Positions 27,170-35,217 of a DNA stretch of 64,000 nucleotides are shown in pieces. The DNA comes from Bacillota bacterium (GTDB lineage: Bacteria; Bacillota; UBA4882; UBA8346). Position 1 is the first letter of the stretch. Each line of letters opens with the position of its first letter. Position numbers and translations under genes: made by a program. Below the pieces are notes generated by a model. It was not told the DNA's origin and made no database searches. It saw nothing but the letters and a program-made list of their open reading frames with translations. The stretch is taken from the NCBI GenBank assembly GCA_029553165.1, contig JAKPCT010000185.1, positions 62,001 to 126,000 of the forward strand, read 5' to 3'.

Positions 27170-28323
27170 TGAAGATTAACCTTCCTATCGCAGGCGTTAA
27201 ACCGGTTAGTAGCATTGAAGTCCTCAATCTGCGGATAGGACAACAGATTGCCGGGAAAATAATCTCCGTTACTAATGACGAAGTTTTGCTTCAGATGGCG
27301 GGATATTCGTTGAGAGCAAGGTTGGACGGGGTTACGGTTAATCCCGGCTCCCATTATCGGTTTCAGGTGTTAGAGAGTAACAACGGTGATCTTAAACTGA
27401 AGCTTTTAGCAGCACTCGATGGTGCGCCAGAAGCTAATCAAAGTATAGTCGCTGTTGATGAGAGGGTCAGCCCAAATCAAAATTTAATCAATTTGCTCAA
27501 TAAGTATGGGTTGGATCAAAACAGTGTCCCCAAATTAGTTGAAGAACTGCAAAAGTTTGAAACAAAGCATCAGTATCCGCTTAAACCGGAAATAATGGCT
27601 TTTATGTTAGCCCAACAGTGGGCAGTAACTCCTGGAACAACTATGTTTGCTTGGATTGCTAATGATCCGGAGTTACGAAACACCATCTGGAAGCTGCTCA
27701 AACAGTTATTGCCTGCTGACCAAGCTGACCGGGTACTACTGAATTCTGAAAGTGAAGCTGAAGTTATTAAAGAATATCTGATTAAAAATCATGGACATCT
27801 GCATTCTCAAACTAAAACCGATGCAAGTGCCAGTACGGAACCGATTAATCATCGTGTTGAGAATGATGCTGAACCGGATTTACCTGAACAGTTACAAAAA
27901 TTATTAGAGGCCAGTTGTCAATTACGTCCCAAAACTCAAACGGAAACCAATCTTTCCGTTGATAGCGCAGTGGTCCGTTTTCCGGTGCTTGATTTCCAAC
28001 AACAGATTCATGAAGCTTCGATTGAATGGCAGTCGAACGGTAATCCCAACGAACCAGATCACTGTCAGCAACTGGTTAAATTGAAGGTCCCTACTGCTAA
28101 TTTGGGTTTGATTGAAGTAGCAATAGGAGTGAATATGGACCTCCTGAAAGTTAATTTTACGGTTGAGAAAGAGCTGGTTAAAAATTTACTGCTGAGTAAT
28201 AACGCAGAGTTAAAACGGTTACTGGAGGAGCAGTCGCTTAGTACGACGGCGCTGATCAATGTGAAGTTGAAACCGGATCAGACGATCAATGTTGGGACAG
28301 GAGAATTAGATTTGTGGATGTAA
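27169..28323 (+). CDS. YlqG-like, FliK-type protein
   Basis: 384-residue cytoplasmic protein in the place of B. subtilis ylqG. The N-terminal part has a small beta domain (LRIGQQIAGKIISVTNDEVLLQM type). The C-terminal 100 residues (LVKLKVPTANLGLIEVAIG and LSTTALINVKL) resemble the flagellar hook-length control FliK C-terminal domain. The middle is Gln/Glu-rich linker. It overlaps rnhB by one base and the FlhB-like gene by 10 bases. No flagellar genes are in this window, so a link to flagella cannot be tested here. Confidence 0.7.
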   Translation: MKINLPIAGVKPVSSIEVLNLRIGQQIAGKIISVTNDEVLLQMAGYSLRARLDGVTVNPGSHYRFQVLESNNGDLKLKLLAALDGAPEANQSIVAVDERVSPNQNLINLLNKYGLDQNSVPKLVEELQKFETKHQYPLKPEIMAFMLAQQWAVTPGTTMFAWIANDPELRNTIWKLLKQLLPADQADRVLLNSESEAEVIKEYLIKNHGHLHSQTKTDASASTEPINHRVENDAEPDLPEQLQKLLEASCQLRPKTQTETNLSVDSAVVRFPVLDFQQQIHEASIEWQSNGNPNEPDHCQQLVKLKVPTANLGLIEVAIGVNMDLLKVNFTVEKELVKNLLLSNNAELKRLLEEQSLSTTALINVKLKPDQTINVGTGELDLWM

Positions 28324-28604
28324 CTAAAAGAAACCCGCCTAAACAGCCAAAATATGCAGCGGCGCTTCGTTATCAGCCGGGGATTGATCATGCTCCGGTA
28401 GTGGTAGCATCAGGACAAGGAAGGATTGCCGAAATAATTATGCAACTGGCGCAGGAGGCTGGGGTTCCTAGCCATGTTGAACCGACCTTGGCAAAGGTGT
28501 TGTCAGGGTTAGAGCCGGGAACTCCAATTCCTGAAGAAACTTATCATTTAGTTGCAACAATACTTGCTTTTATTTGGAAGATGGACCAAAAATATCAACA
28601 ATAG
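28314..28604 (+). CDS. FlhB C-terminal-domain homologue (YlqH-like)
   Basis: A 96-residue stand-alone version of the cytoplasmic domain of the export switch protein FlhB: YAAALRYQPGIDHAPVVVAS and GRIAEIIMQLAQEAGVP align with its post-cleavage half. The NPTH autocleavage motif and membrane domain are absent, as is usual for YlqH. GTG 28314 overlaps the end of the FliK-like gene and has AGGAGA upstream. The gene pair is conserved beside rnhB in many Firmicutes. Confidence 0.88.
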   Translation: MDVTKRNPPKQPKYAAALRYQPGIDHAPVVVASGQGRIAEIIMQLAQEAGVPSHVEPTLAKVLSGLEPGTPIPEETYHLVATILAFIWKMDQKYQQ

Positions 28605-28618
28605 CAGGAGAGTGACTA

Positions 28619-29488
28619 ATGAAGAAAGTTCGCATCGAAGATTTGCAACCAGGGATGGTCTTAGCACGCAGTATCTATTCACCCGATGGGAGAATTCTGG
28701 TTAAGGAGAAGACGGAATTGACCGGTCAACTGTTAACCAGGCTCAGTGGTTTAGGACTGCCGGCTGCATATATTGAATCTGTTCAGGAGATCAATGTTGC
28801 AGAACTTGTTTCGGATATTACCCGGGTTGACCTGATCAGGGGGCTTTCCAAACTTGATCAGGAGATCCGGGCCGGTAAAAAACTGAACTTGTTATCAAAT
28901 AAACAGCTATTATATTCATTGATTGATGAGATCAACAGTAACCGGAATAATCCGCTTAGTGAATTTCCGGATATCCGGCTTCATAGCGACTATCTCTATG
29001 GCCATTCGGTGAATGTTTGTGTTATCGCAGTGAAGATGGGGTTGAAACTGACTTATAATCAATTAAAACTGGCCGATTTGGCAATTGGGGCATTATACCA
29101 TGATATTGGAATGACCCAAATCCCGTTAACAATTTTAGATAAAAAACAGCCTCTGACTGAAGCAGAGACCAAAATTATTAGAACACACCCTGAAATAGGC
29201 TATAATTTCCTCAAGGGTAACGATGGACTCTCACATGTTTCGATTCATGTGGCTTATCAACACCATGAACGCTATAATGGCAGTGGTTATCCTCGTGGAA
29301 TGGCCGGAACGGCAATTCACGAATTTGCAAGGATTGTAGCGATTGCGGATGTATTTGATTCATTGATCACCGAGAAGATCTATCGTAAAGCAAAGAGTTT
29401 TGAAGAAGCGGTAGATTATATCCAGAGTAATTCGGGGACCGAGTTTGATCAGGAGATGGTAGAAGTATTTCTAAAGATTATTAAATGA
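28619..29488 (+). CDS. HD-GYP domain phosphodiesterase
   Basis: Probable cyclic-di-GMP phosphodiesterase. It has an N-terminal 100-residue domain with the common RIEDLQPGMVLARSIYSPDG start. The HD-GYP domain follows: HD in ALYHDIGMTQIP, a second His cluster in AYQHHERYNGSGYPRG (containing the GYP triplet) and ARIVAIADVFDSL. No sensor or membrane segment is present. ATG 28619 follows CAGGAGAG, 15 bases after the FlhB-like gene, so co-transcription is likely. Confidence 0.9.
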   Translation: MKKVRIEDLQPGMVLARSIYSPDGRILVKEKTELTGQLLTRLSGLGLPAAYIESVQEINVAELVSDITRVDLIRGLSKLDQEIRAGKKLNLLSNKQLLYSLIDEINSNRNNPLSEFPDIRLHSDYLYGHSVNVCVIAVKMGLKLTYNQLKLADLAIGALYHDIGMTQIPLTILDKKQPLTEAETKIIRTHPEIGYNFLKGNDGLSHVSIHVAYQHHERYNGSGYPRGMAGTAIHEFARIVAIADVFDSLITEKIYRKAKSFEEAVDYIQSNSGTEFDQEMVEVFLKIIK

Positions 29489-29507
29489 GGGATCTGATCA
29501 GGCAAGT

Positions 29508-29537
29508 TGTTGGGTTTAAATTATGCCCAGCATTTTT
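29508..29537 (+). terminator. Terminator after the HD-GYP gene
   Basis: TGTTGGG/CCCAGCA stem (29508-29514/29526-29532, one G-T pair) followed by TTTTT. It overlaps the 3' end of the opposite-strand gene. Confidence 0.75.
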
Positions 29538-29997
29538 AAGGTTTGTTTGGCTCTGGGACGCTCCAATGTGCCACTAAATAACCGGTCAAAATACCAAAAA
29601 CTAAATTATCAAAGAACAAGGAGAGATTTGTGCCCAAATCCCAAGGAATTATTTTTGGACCGCCCATCGCAAAGATAAACCCATAAACCATGGTATACAT
29701 GATTGCGTTGGAGACAATTGCTCCTTTTAACCACCAGAAATCTTTACCGGTCCAGAATATGATATAGCTCGTAATAATCCCCAGAATTGCTGCCATTAAG
29801 ATCCAGGTTAATATTCCTAATAAAATCCCTCCGGGTGTCAGCGTTAATTTTTTAAAGAGATAAATACTGCCGGAGATCTGAAAGCTATAATATTTTGTAA
29901 ATCCCAGTTGTACAGCGCAAACGTTGAGTAATAGTTGGGGAATAGTTGCAATTTGAGCCGCCAAAGCTCCCAACGCAAAACGGTCACGGATAATCAT
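29536..29997 (-). CDS. Four-segment membrane protein, unknown
   Basis: Not recognised. It has 153 residues with about four membrane segments (LLGILTWILMAAILGIITSY is one) and short polar ends. The start at 29997 has GGAGGG nine bases upstream on this strand, which supports a real gene. It is monocistronic and convergent with the HD-GYP gene. No catalytic motif is visible. Confidence 0.65.
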   Translation of the reverse strand: MIIRDRFALGALAAQIATIPQLLLNVCAVQLGFTKYYSFQISGSIYLFKKLTLTPGGILLGILTWILMAAILGIITSYIIFWTGKDFWWLKGAIVSNAIMYTMVYGFIFAMGGPKIIPWDLGTNLSLFFDNLVFGILTGYLVAHWSVPEPNKP

Positions 29998-30328
29998 ACA
30001 TAAACGCCCTCCATTTGTTTATAAGCTATTATTTCCAGAGTGTTGACTTTTTAAACCGCCTTCCTAAACATTTCACAACTGTTAAACCTGCCAATTTATC
30101 AACCATCTTTCTATAGCAAGGTGATGTATAAAAATGTTAAAATTATAGAATATGTGTATTTATTGAATAAACTTTTTATGAAGTACTTGGCCAACTTTTA
30201 ATACCTCTAATCTCTCGACTATTTTTAATCTTTTTAACCTCTCAATCACAAATGTACTAACCCATCAAAACCGTAAAAAAATTAATATATTAAAAAGGAA
30301 AAATTTCCAAGATAACGAAATAACATAT
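29998..30328 (+). other. AT-rich intergenic region
   Basis: Contains the divergent upstream regions of the minus-strand membrane gene and yraN. Apart from the ribosome site of the former and several AT-rich runs, no convincing promoter, hairpin or small gene was identified. Confidence 0.5.
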
Positions 30329-30700
30329 ATGCAAAAAAATACAAGTAAAAGAAAATTTGGTAACCAGGGTGAACGGATTGCCGTTGATTATCTGCAGCAG
30401 AACGGCTATCAAATCATTGCCTGTAACTATCGCTGCCCGTTTGGAGAGATTGATATTATTGGCCAGCAAGCCGGTGTCTGGTGTTTTATTGAAGTGAAGA
30501 CGAGGCATACGAATAACTATGGGTATGGCTATGACGCAATTAATGCTTCCAAGAAAAAGCATCTGATCAAGGCGACATTACATTTTTTGACCAGCCGTTC
30601 GTTGAATGATGTTGCAATCCGGTTTGATGTTGTATCAATTGATTATCAGTCACAGCAAAGTTATCAGATTAAATTAATTCAAAATGCTTTTTCCGGTTGA
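30329..30700 (+). CDS. yraN: YraN/UPF0102 family nuclease-like protein
   Basis: Small (123 residues) endonuclease-fold protein. The restriction-endonuclease-like core is seen in GNQGERIAVDYLQQNGYQII, the Asp of FGEIDIIGQQ and FIEVKTRH (the ExK motif). The function is unproven in most bacteria. It lies 53 bases before comM, the usual pairing in Firmicutes after rnhB/ylqH. No good ribosome site precedes ATG 30329. Confidence 0.9.
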   Translation: MQKNTSKRKFGNQGERIAVDYLQQNGYQIIACNYRCPFGEIDIIGQQAGVWCFIEVKTRHTNNYGYGYDAINASKKKHLIKATLHFLTSRSLNDVAIRFDVVSIDYQSQQSYQIKLIQNAFSG

Positions 30701-30753
30701 AATTTGATACTTAAATTTATATAATTGGTTACTTATATGGGGGTCAGTTTGAT

Positions 30754-32280
30754 TTGTTAGCTAAAGTCGAAAGCCTTGCGTTTGCAGGTATTGATGGCTA
30801 TTTGGTCCAGATTGAGGTTGATTTGGGCGGTGGAATCCCATCATTTGAAATTGTTGGGTTACCTGATTTGGCGGTCCGGGAAGCGCGAGACCGGGTCCGG
30901 GCTGCGATTAAGAACTCCGGACTGGAGTTCTATTTTCACCGGATTACGGTCAATCTTGCTCCGGCCAATATTAAAAAAGAAGGTTCCGGTTTTGATCTTC
31001 CGATCGCTTTAGGTGTTTTAGCTGCCAAAGGTGATGTGAGGGACGAGAAAATTGGCGATTCGGTGTTTATTGGCGAGTTAGCTCTGGATGGCAGTGTGCG
31101 ACCGGTTGCCGGGATGTTGGTGATGGCACTGGCGGCGCGTGATGCCGGTAAAAAATATTTGGTGCTTCCGGCTGCCAATTTGAATGAGGTCTTGGTTGTG
31201 ACCGGGATCGAACCAATTCCTGTTGAAAATCTCCATCAAGCCTGTGAATTTCTCAATGGTAACTGGGTACCACAGCTTTTTGATGCCAATTCGTTCGGGG
31301 GACAGGTTGCTGCTGCATTAGAACTTGATGAAGATTTGGCTGATGTCCGTGGTCAGGAACAGGCAAAACGCGCATTGGAAGTAGCAGCAGCCGGCGGTCA
31401 TAACATTATGATGGCCGGCCCGCCGGGATCGGGGAAAACGATGCTGGCGCGGCGGTTACCGGGAATTTTACCAACCCTTTGTCTTGAAGAAGCGATTGAG
31501 ATAACCAAAATCTATAGTGTCGGCGGTCTTTTGGCACCGGGGAATTCGCTGATCCAAAAACGGCCGTTTCGGGCGCCGCATCATACTACCAGTGCCGCAG
31601 GGTTGATTGGTGGAGGAAGGATTCCGCGTCCTGGTGAAGTTAGTCTGGCACATCACGGAGTGTTATTTTTAGATGAGTTGCCGGAGTTCCCCCGTGAGGT
31701 GCTTGAGGTGTTACGGCAGCCATTAGAAGATGGCAAGGTCACCATTGCCAGAGCGGCTTCCACCCTTTCATTTCCGGCCCATTTTATGCTGGCGGCATCG
31801 ATGAATCCATGCCCGTGCGGATTTCTAAATGATCCCTATAAAGCCTGTTCATGCAGTCCGGTCCAGATTCAACGTTATCAAAGCCGGATCTCCGGGCCGC
31901 TGATGGATCGTTTTGACATCCAAATCGAAGTCCCAAGGCTGCAAGAATATGAGTACGATTCGGTCCAAAGAGGGGAATCATCTTATGAGATCCGGCAACG
32001 GGTGGAGAAAGCCCGCCTGCGGCAACGGGCCAGGTTTGCCGGGAAGAGTTACTACTGCAATGCCCAGATGAGCAGTAAAGACATTAAAAAATATTGTGAG
32101 TTGGATCCAGCCGGGCGTGATCTGTTACGGCAGGCGGTCCAACGTTTTTCACTTAGCGCCAGAGCTTATTACCGGATTCTAAAGGTAGCCAGGACGATTG
32201 CTGATCTTGATGAATCAGCCACGATTGAAATCCCTCATTTAGCCGAGGCGATTCAGTACCGGAGTCTGAAGGAAAATTAG
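30754..32280 (+). CDS. comM: ComM/YifB Mg-chelatase-like AAA+ helicase
   Basis: Hexameric AAA+ protein. In transformable bacteria ComM is a branch-migration helicase aiding integration of incoming DNA. It has an N-terminal ChlI-like Lon-S5 domain (about 1-165, with IEVDLGGGIPSFEIVGLPD), Walker A GPPGSGKTMLARRLPGIL (about residue 220), Walker B LFLDELPEF, and the Cys-rich CPCGFLNDPYKACSC typical of YifB. The length of 508 is normal. TTG 30754 follows GGGGG. dprA usually comes next in related genomes but is not found here. Confidence 0.95.
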   Translation: MLAKVESLAFAGIDGYLVQIEVDLGGGIPSFEIVGLPDLAVREARDRVRAAIKNSGLEFYFHRITVNLAPANIKKEGSGFDLPIALGVLAAKGDVRDEKIGDSVFIGELALDGSVRPVAGMLVMALAARDAGKKYLVLPAANLNEVLVVTGIEPIPVENLHQACEFLNGNWVPQLFDANSFGGQVAAALELDEDLADVRGQEQAKRALEVAAAGGHNIMMAGPPGSGKTMLARRLPGILPTLCLEEAIEITKIYSVGGLLAPGNSLIQKRPFRAPHHTTSAAGLIGGGRIPRPGEVSLAHHGVLFLDELPEFPREVLEVLRQPLEDGKVTIARAASTLSFPAHFMLAASMNPCPCGFLNDPYKACSCSPVQIQRYQSRISGPLMDRFDIQIEVPRLQEYEYDSVQRGESSYEIRQRVEKARLRQRARFAGKSYYCNAQMSSKDIKKYCELDPAGRDLLRQAVQRFSLSARAYYRILKVARTIADLDESATIEIPHLAEAIQYRSLKEN

Positions 32281-32312
32281 ATGTGGCAGTTTCATGGTTT
32301 GTACGCTGTCTA

Positions 32313-33383
32313 TTATAACCTTGACGGCATAACGATGTATTGGTAGTCGTTTTGATCTTTTAATTTAAGCACTGCCGGCTTGTTGTCTCCGTTATACTTA
32401 AATTCGATTTTTTCGGTATCAATAGCCTTGAGGAAGTCAAGTAAATACTTTACTTTAAATCCAACCGTCGAAAGGTCTCCTGATTGTGCAATTGGTAGTT
32501 CCTCCCTAAATTGACCGCTGTCGGTTGCGGCTGATGATAAAATTATACTGTCGTTTCGAATTTCAAGTTTTACTGATTCCGAAACCAAACTGGTCCTTTC
32601 AAGTGACTTTATGAAGGCATCTCTTTCCAAAATTATTTCACCCATAAATTTTTGAGGGATTAATTGTTGATAGTTTGGAAATTGGTCAATGATCAGTTTT
32701 GAGTTAATTGTGATCTCTTGATTCATTACAAATATTTGCTCATCGTCAATCATAAAAGTTACTTCACCATCGATTATTTCGGCAATTTCTTTGAGGGATT
32801 TAACTGGTACTAGTATTGATCTGCTGATTTTGCTTTGAACTGGTATTTCTTTGACTGTAATTCTCCTGGCATCAGTTGCTACTAATCGTAACATCCCTGG
32901 TTTGATTTCAAACAACACCGAACTTAGATATGGTTTCAGAAGCTCAGAAGTTGTTGCGAATATTGTTTGTTTGATTGCTGTTTTCAAGTTGTCTGCATCA
33001 ACTATATACGTTACTCCACTTGGTCCCTGCATTTCCGGAAAGTCAGCTGCTGACAGTGAAGGCAATTCAAATTCAGCTTGCTTTGACTGGACAATAGCTT
33101 TATTAGTATCAGCAGTAAGTTTGATTTGTCCTGGTGATAAACTGCTCACAACATCAGTAAACTGTTTTCCGGAAATCAATAGCTTTCCACTCGCTCCGAT
33201 TTGCACATCAGGAACTTTCATTCGAATTGCCAATTCGGTATCAGTCGCTGAACAGTATACTGCAGTATCAGTTGCATCGATCAGGATGCCATTTAAAATG
33301 GGCATTGGTGGTTTTGTGGCAATACCTCTCGATACTACTGCTAACACTTTTTCTAATACAGCTTGGTCAAAAATGAGTTTCAA
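32313..33383 (-). CDS. dnaN: DNA polymerase III beta sliding clamp
   Basis: Ring-shaped processivity clamp. Three successive clamp domains are recognisable in the 356 residues (KPPMPILNGILIDA; PYLSSVLFEIKPGMLRLVATDARRI-type in domain two; YLLDFLKAIDTEKIEF in domain three), ending with YIVMPSRL, the usual clamp C terminus. It is slightly shorter than the common 366-378. TTG 33383 follows GGAGGTGA. dnaN normally lies next to dnaA at the origin; here it is alone, convergent with comM and downstream of a toxin–antitoxin pair. It may therefore be a second, acquired clamp, but one cannot tell from this window. Confidence 0.92.
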   Translation of the reverse strand: MKLIFDQAVLEKVLAVVSRGIATKPPMPILNGILIDATDTAVYCSATDTELAIRMKVPDVQIGASGKLLISGKQFTDVVSSLSPGQIKLTADTNKAIVQSKQAEFELPSLSAADFPEMQGPSGVTYIVDADNLKTAIKQTIFATTSELLKPYLSSVLFEIKPGMLRLVATDARRITVKEIPVQSKISRSILVPVKSLKEIAEIIDGEVTFMIDDEQIFVMNQEITINSKLIIDQFPNYQQLIPQKFMGEIILERDAFIKSLERTSLVSESVKLEIRNDSIILSSAATDSGQFREELPIAQSGDLSTVGFKVKYLLDFLKAIDTEKIEFKYNGDNKPAVLKLKDQNDYQYIVMPSRL

Positions 33384-33470
33384 TTAATTCACCTCCGCAG
33401 GAATTTTGATTGCCCCTTTACTGTCGGTTTCTGTTACTATGTTTTAATCTGTTGCTGTGAATGGATTACC

Positions 33471-33490
33471 CTCTGTTAATTTTAACAGAG
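33471..33490. promoter_or_regulatory. Inverted repeat between the antitoxin gene and dnaN
   Basis: CTCTGTTAA (33471-33479) and TTAACAGAG (33482-33490) form a near-perfect palindrome 90 bases before the dnaN start. No T-run follows it on the minus strand, so it may be an operator or a weak processing site, not a terminator. Confidence 0.4.
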
Positions 33491-33497
33491 TGGAGAT

Positions 33498-34535
33498 TTA
33501 ATTAAAATCTTTAAGCTCTTTTGCAAAACTATATGAAATTAGTTGATATTTTTCGGTTTTTATATAAGCTTTTTCCCTATGCATATAATCACTTATTTGC
33601 CTACCTGTCATATTTTTAAAATAATTAGATACAGTTGTTAAAATTTCTAATTCGCTAGTTGAAAATAGATTTAAATTAACTTCTTTAGTAGGATAAATTC
33701 TGTACCAAGCACCATTATCTGTTACTTGTTCTTCTTCAACTTTTATTGATGGCAAACGTAGTATTTCTTCGTGTGCTTCCGGAACCGCTCCTAGAGGCAA
33801 ATGACAGTACACTAATCCGGTTATTGATTTATTGTATTTTTTAAAATGTAAAGCATCTGTGTACCATAATAATTTCATGAGCCTTACTTTGTATAAAGGA
33901 TCATTATATTTGGCAAAAAAGGCTAATATATTTGCAATTTTGTCAATATCAATTTTTTTATAACCATTTAGTTCAGATTCTTCTTCATATTGAATGTAAA
34001 TGTTTTTTATTGACTGAATAATTAATGATAGATTTTTTTTCTCCCTAATTTGATTTTTTAAAATATTTCTAATTTGATTATATCTATCCTCTTGAAAATT
34101 ATTTCTGTGTTTATCCAATTGATTTAATGCAAATGCAGGATCCTCTCCGACTAATCTGATTAATTGATCATAGGTTTCATCCTGAATTAATTTTTTTTCA
34201 TAGCGTTGAATTGTTACATCTCCCCAACCAAGCAAATTAGAAAACTCTACTTGGTTAAGGCCATAATTGTTGCGATATTTTTTTATTTGTTCAGAGGTTA
34301 ATAATCCTTTTTGTTTTCGATATGCATCTCTAGCTTTTAATAAATTTTGGTCCAAAATTTTGTCTGGAGTAAATTCCTCATCTTCAATTGGACAATAATA
34401 GTAAGTTTGTTCATATTCTACTACTGTATCTTTTACTAAGGCTTTGGTTATTCTTTTGTGAATTTCTATAGAATGAAGATTGTCGCAAAATGGACATTCA
34501 TAGTTAATTTTTTCTATTAAGGTATCATTATTCAT
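33498..34535 (-). CDS. Antitoxin: zinc-ribbon, XRE-type HTH and Panacea (SocA/DUF4065) domain
   Basis: Neutralises the toxin encoded just upstream and probably represses the pair. It has an N-terminal MqsA-like zinc-ribbon remnant (CPFC near residue 15; only one Cys in the second half, YYYCPIEDEEF). An HTH follows at about 75-130 (NNYGLNQVEFSNLLGWGDVTIQRYE). The C-terminal Panacea domain starts near 190 (KVRLMKLLWYTDALHF, SITGLVYCHLPLGAVP). ATG 34535 is chosen because AAAGGAG lies nine bases upstream; ATG 34544 abuts that site. The gene pair is more AT-rich than its neighbours, which suggests transfer. Confidence 0.85.
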   Translation of the reverse strand: MNNDTLIEKINYECPFCDNLHSIEIHKRITKALVKDTVVEYEQTYYYCPIEDEEFTPDKILDQNLLKARDAYRKQKGLLTSEQIKKYRNNYGLNQVEFSNLLGWGDVTIQRYEKKLIQDETYDQLIRLVGEDPAFALNQLDKHRNNFQEDRYNQIRNILKNQIREKKNLSLIIQSIKNIYIQYEEESELNGYKKIDIDKIANILAFFAKYNDPLYKVRLMKLLWYTDALHFKKYNKSITGLVYCHLPLGAVPEAHEEILRLPSIKVEEEQVTDNGAWYRIYPTKEVNLNLFSTSELEILTTVSNYFKNMTGRQISDYMHREKAYIKTEKYQLISYSFAKELKDFN

Positions 34536-34554
34536 AACTCTCATCTCCTTTATC

Positions 34555-34951
34555 TCACTTATAGGGACTATTTTTTAGTTTATATTTGGCATAATGAAAA
34601 GAAACGCAAAAAATCTTTTTTGGAGATTTAATTTTTAGTTTTATATAAATTTCTTTTGCATTAATCACTTTTCCAAAAACCCAGAAAGGAGGTAGCTTAC
34701 TATCTTTATCATCAACAATATTTTCTATATAATCACTAATTTCTAGTTGACTAAGTTCTCTTCTAACATCTTCACTATCATATTCTAAATCCAGTAGTGT
34801 GTTTTCTGTTGTAGATGAGTCACATGGATCTTCGTGCTTTTTTTTTAGGTATAATATCAAGAATGGATTCTTTGTTTGAAAGTATATTTCTAAGTTCTTC
34901 GAGAAATCTATTGACTTCATATATTGATACTTGATAACTATTAGAGTTCAA
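34555..34951 (-). pseudogene. Toxin gene with a frame break at an A9 run
   Basis: Partner toxin of the Panacea antitoxin. Translation from TTG 34951, which has GGAGG 10 bases upstream, gives 35 codons including EVNRFLEELRNIL. The frame then reaches nine A (34838-34846 on the plus strand as T9) and stops eight codons later. Removing one A joins it to the remaining frame, which contains FWVFGKVINAKEIYIKLKI and FCVSFHYAKYKL, typical of a family of about 110-130-residue toxins. The continuous product would have 131 residues. The in-frame ATG at 34920 has no ribosome site. The break could be a real mutation, slippage-controlled expression or a sequencing error. Confidence 0.65.
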
Positions 34952-34977
34952 TATTATTGTACCTCCCATTCAATACT

Positions 34978-34995
34978 ATTATACCATCAATTGAT
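34978..34995 (-). promoter_or_regulatory. Putative promoter and operator of the toxin–antitoxin pair
   Basis: TATAAT on the minus strand (34983-34978) is overlapped on its upstream side by the palindrome ATCAATTGAT (34986-34995), with another TTGATT farther up that can pair with AATCAA. This arrangement fits autoregulation by the HTH antitoxin. The -35 element is poor. Confidence 0.45.
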
Positions 34996-35217
34996 TGTTT
35001 TTTAAATATTTTTAATCAACTAATGGTTTTTAAGTGAATGATAAAAAAGCGCAAATATACTAAGGGACTTTTCTATTAAGAAGTTGGTAGTGGTTGACAA
35101 AGATATGAATAAATATTAACATGATAGTAACAAAGTGTAATTAAATTTTGGTACAGTTGTATATTAGGTTAATGATTTTGATGAGTAATTTAATCAATTT
35201 AAATCAAGAGGTGTACA

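Noticed and set aside
32851-33387. 178-residue plus-strand reading frame opposite dnaN
   Set aside because: It is antisense to a clearly conserved clamp gene, has no ribosome site and shows no family motif; it mirrors dnaN codon bias.
35094-35122. TTGACA before the SUKH/HEAT gene as a promoter
   Set aside because: The only -10-like sequence (TATTAA) is 14 bases away, too close for a confident sigma-A call.
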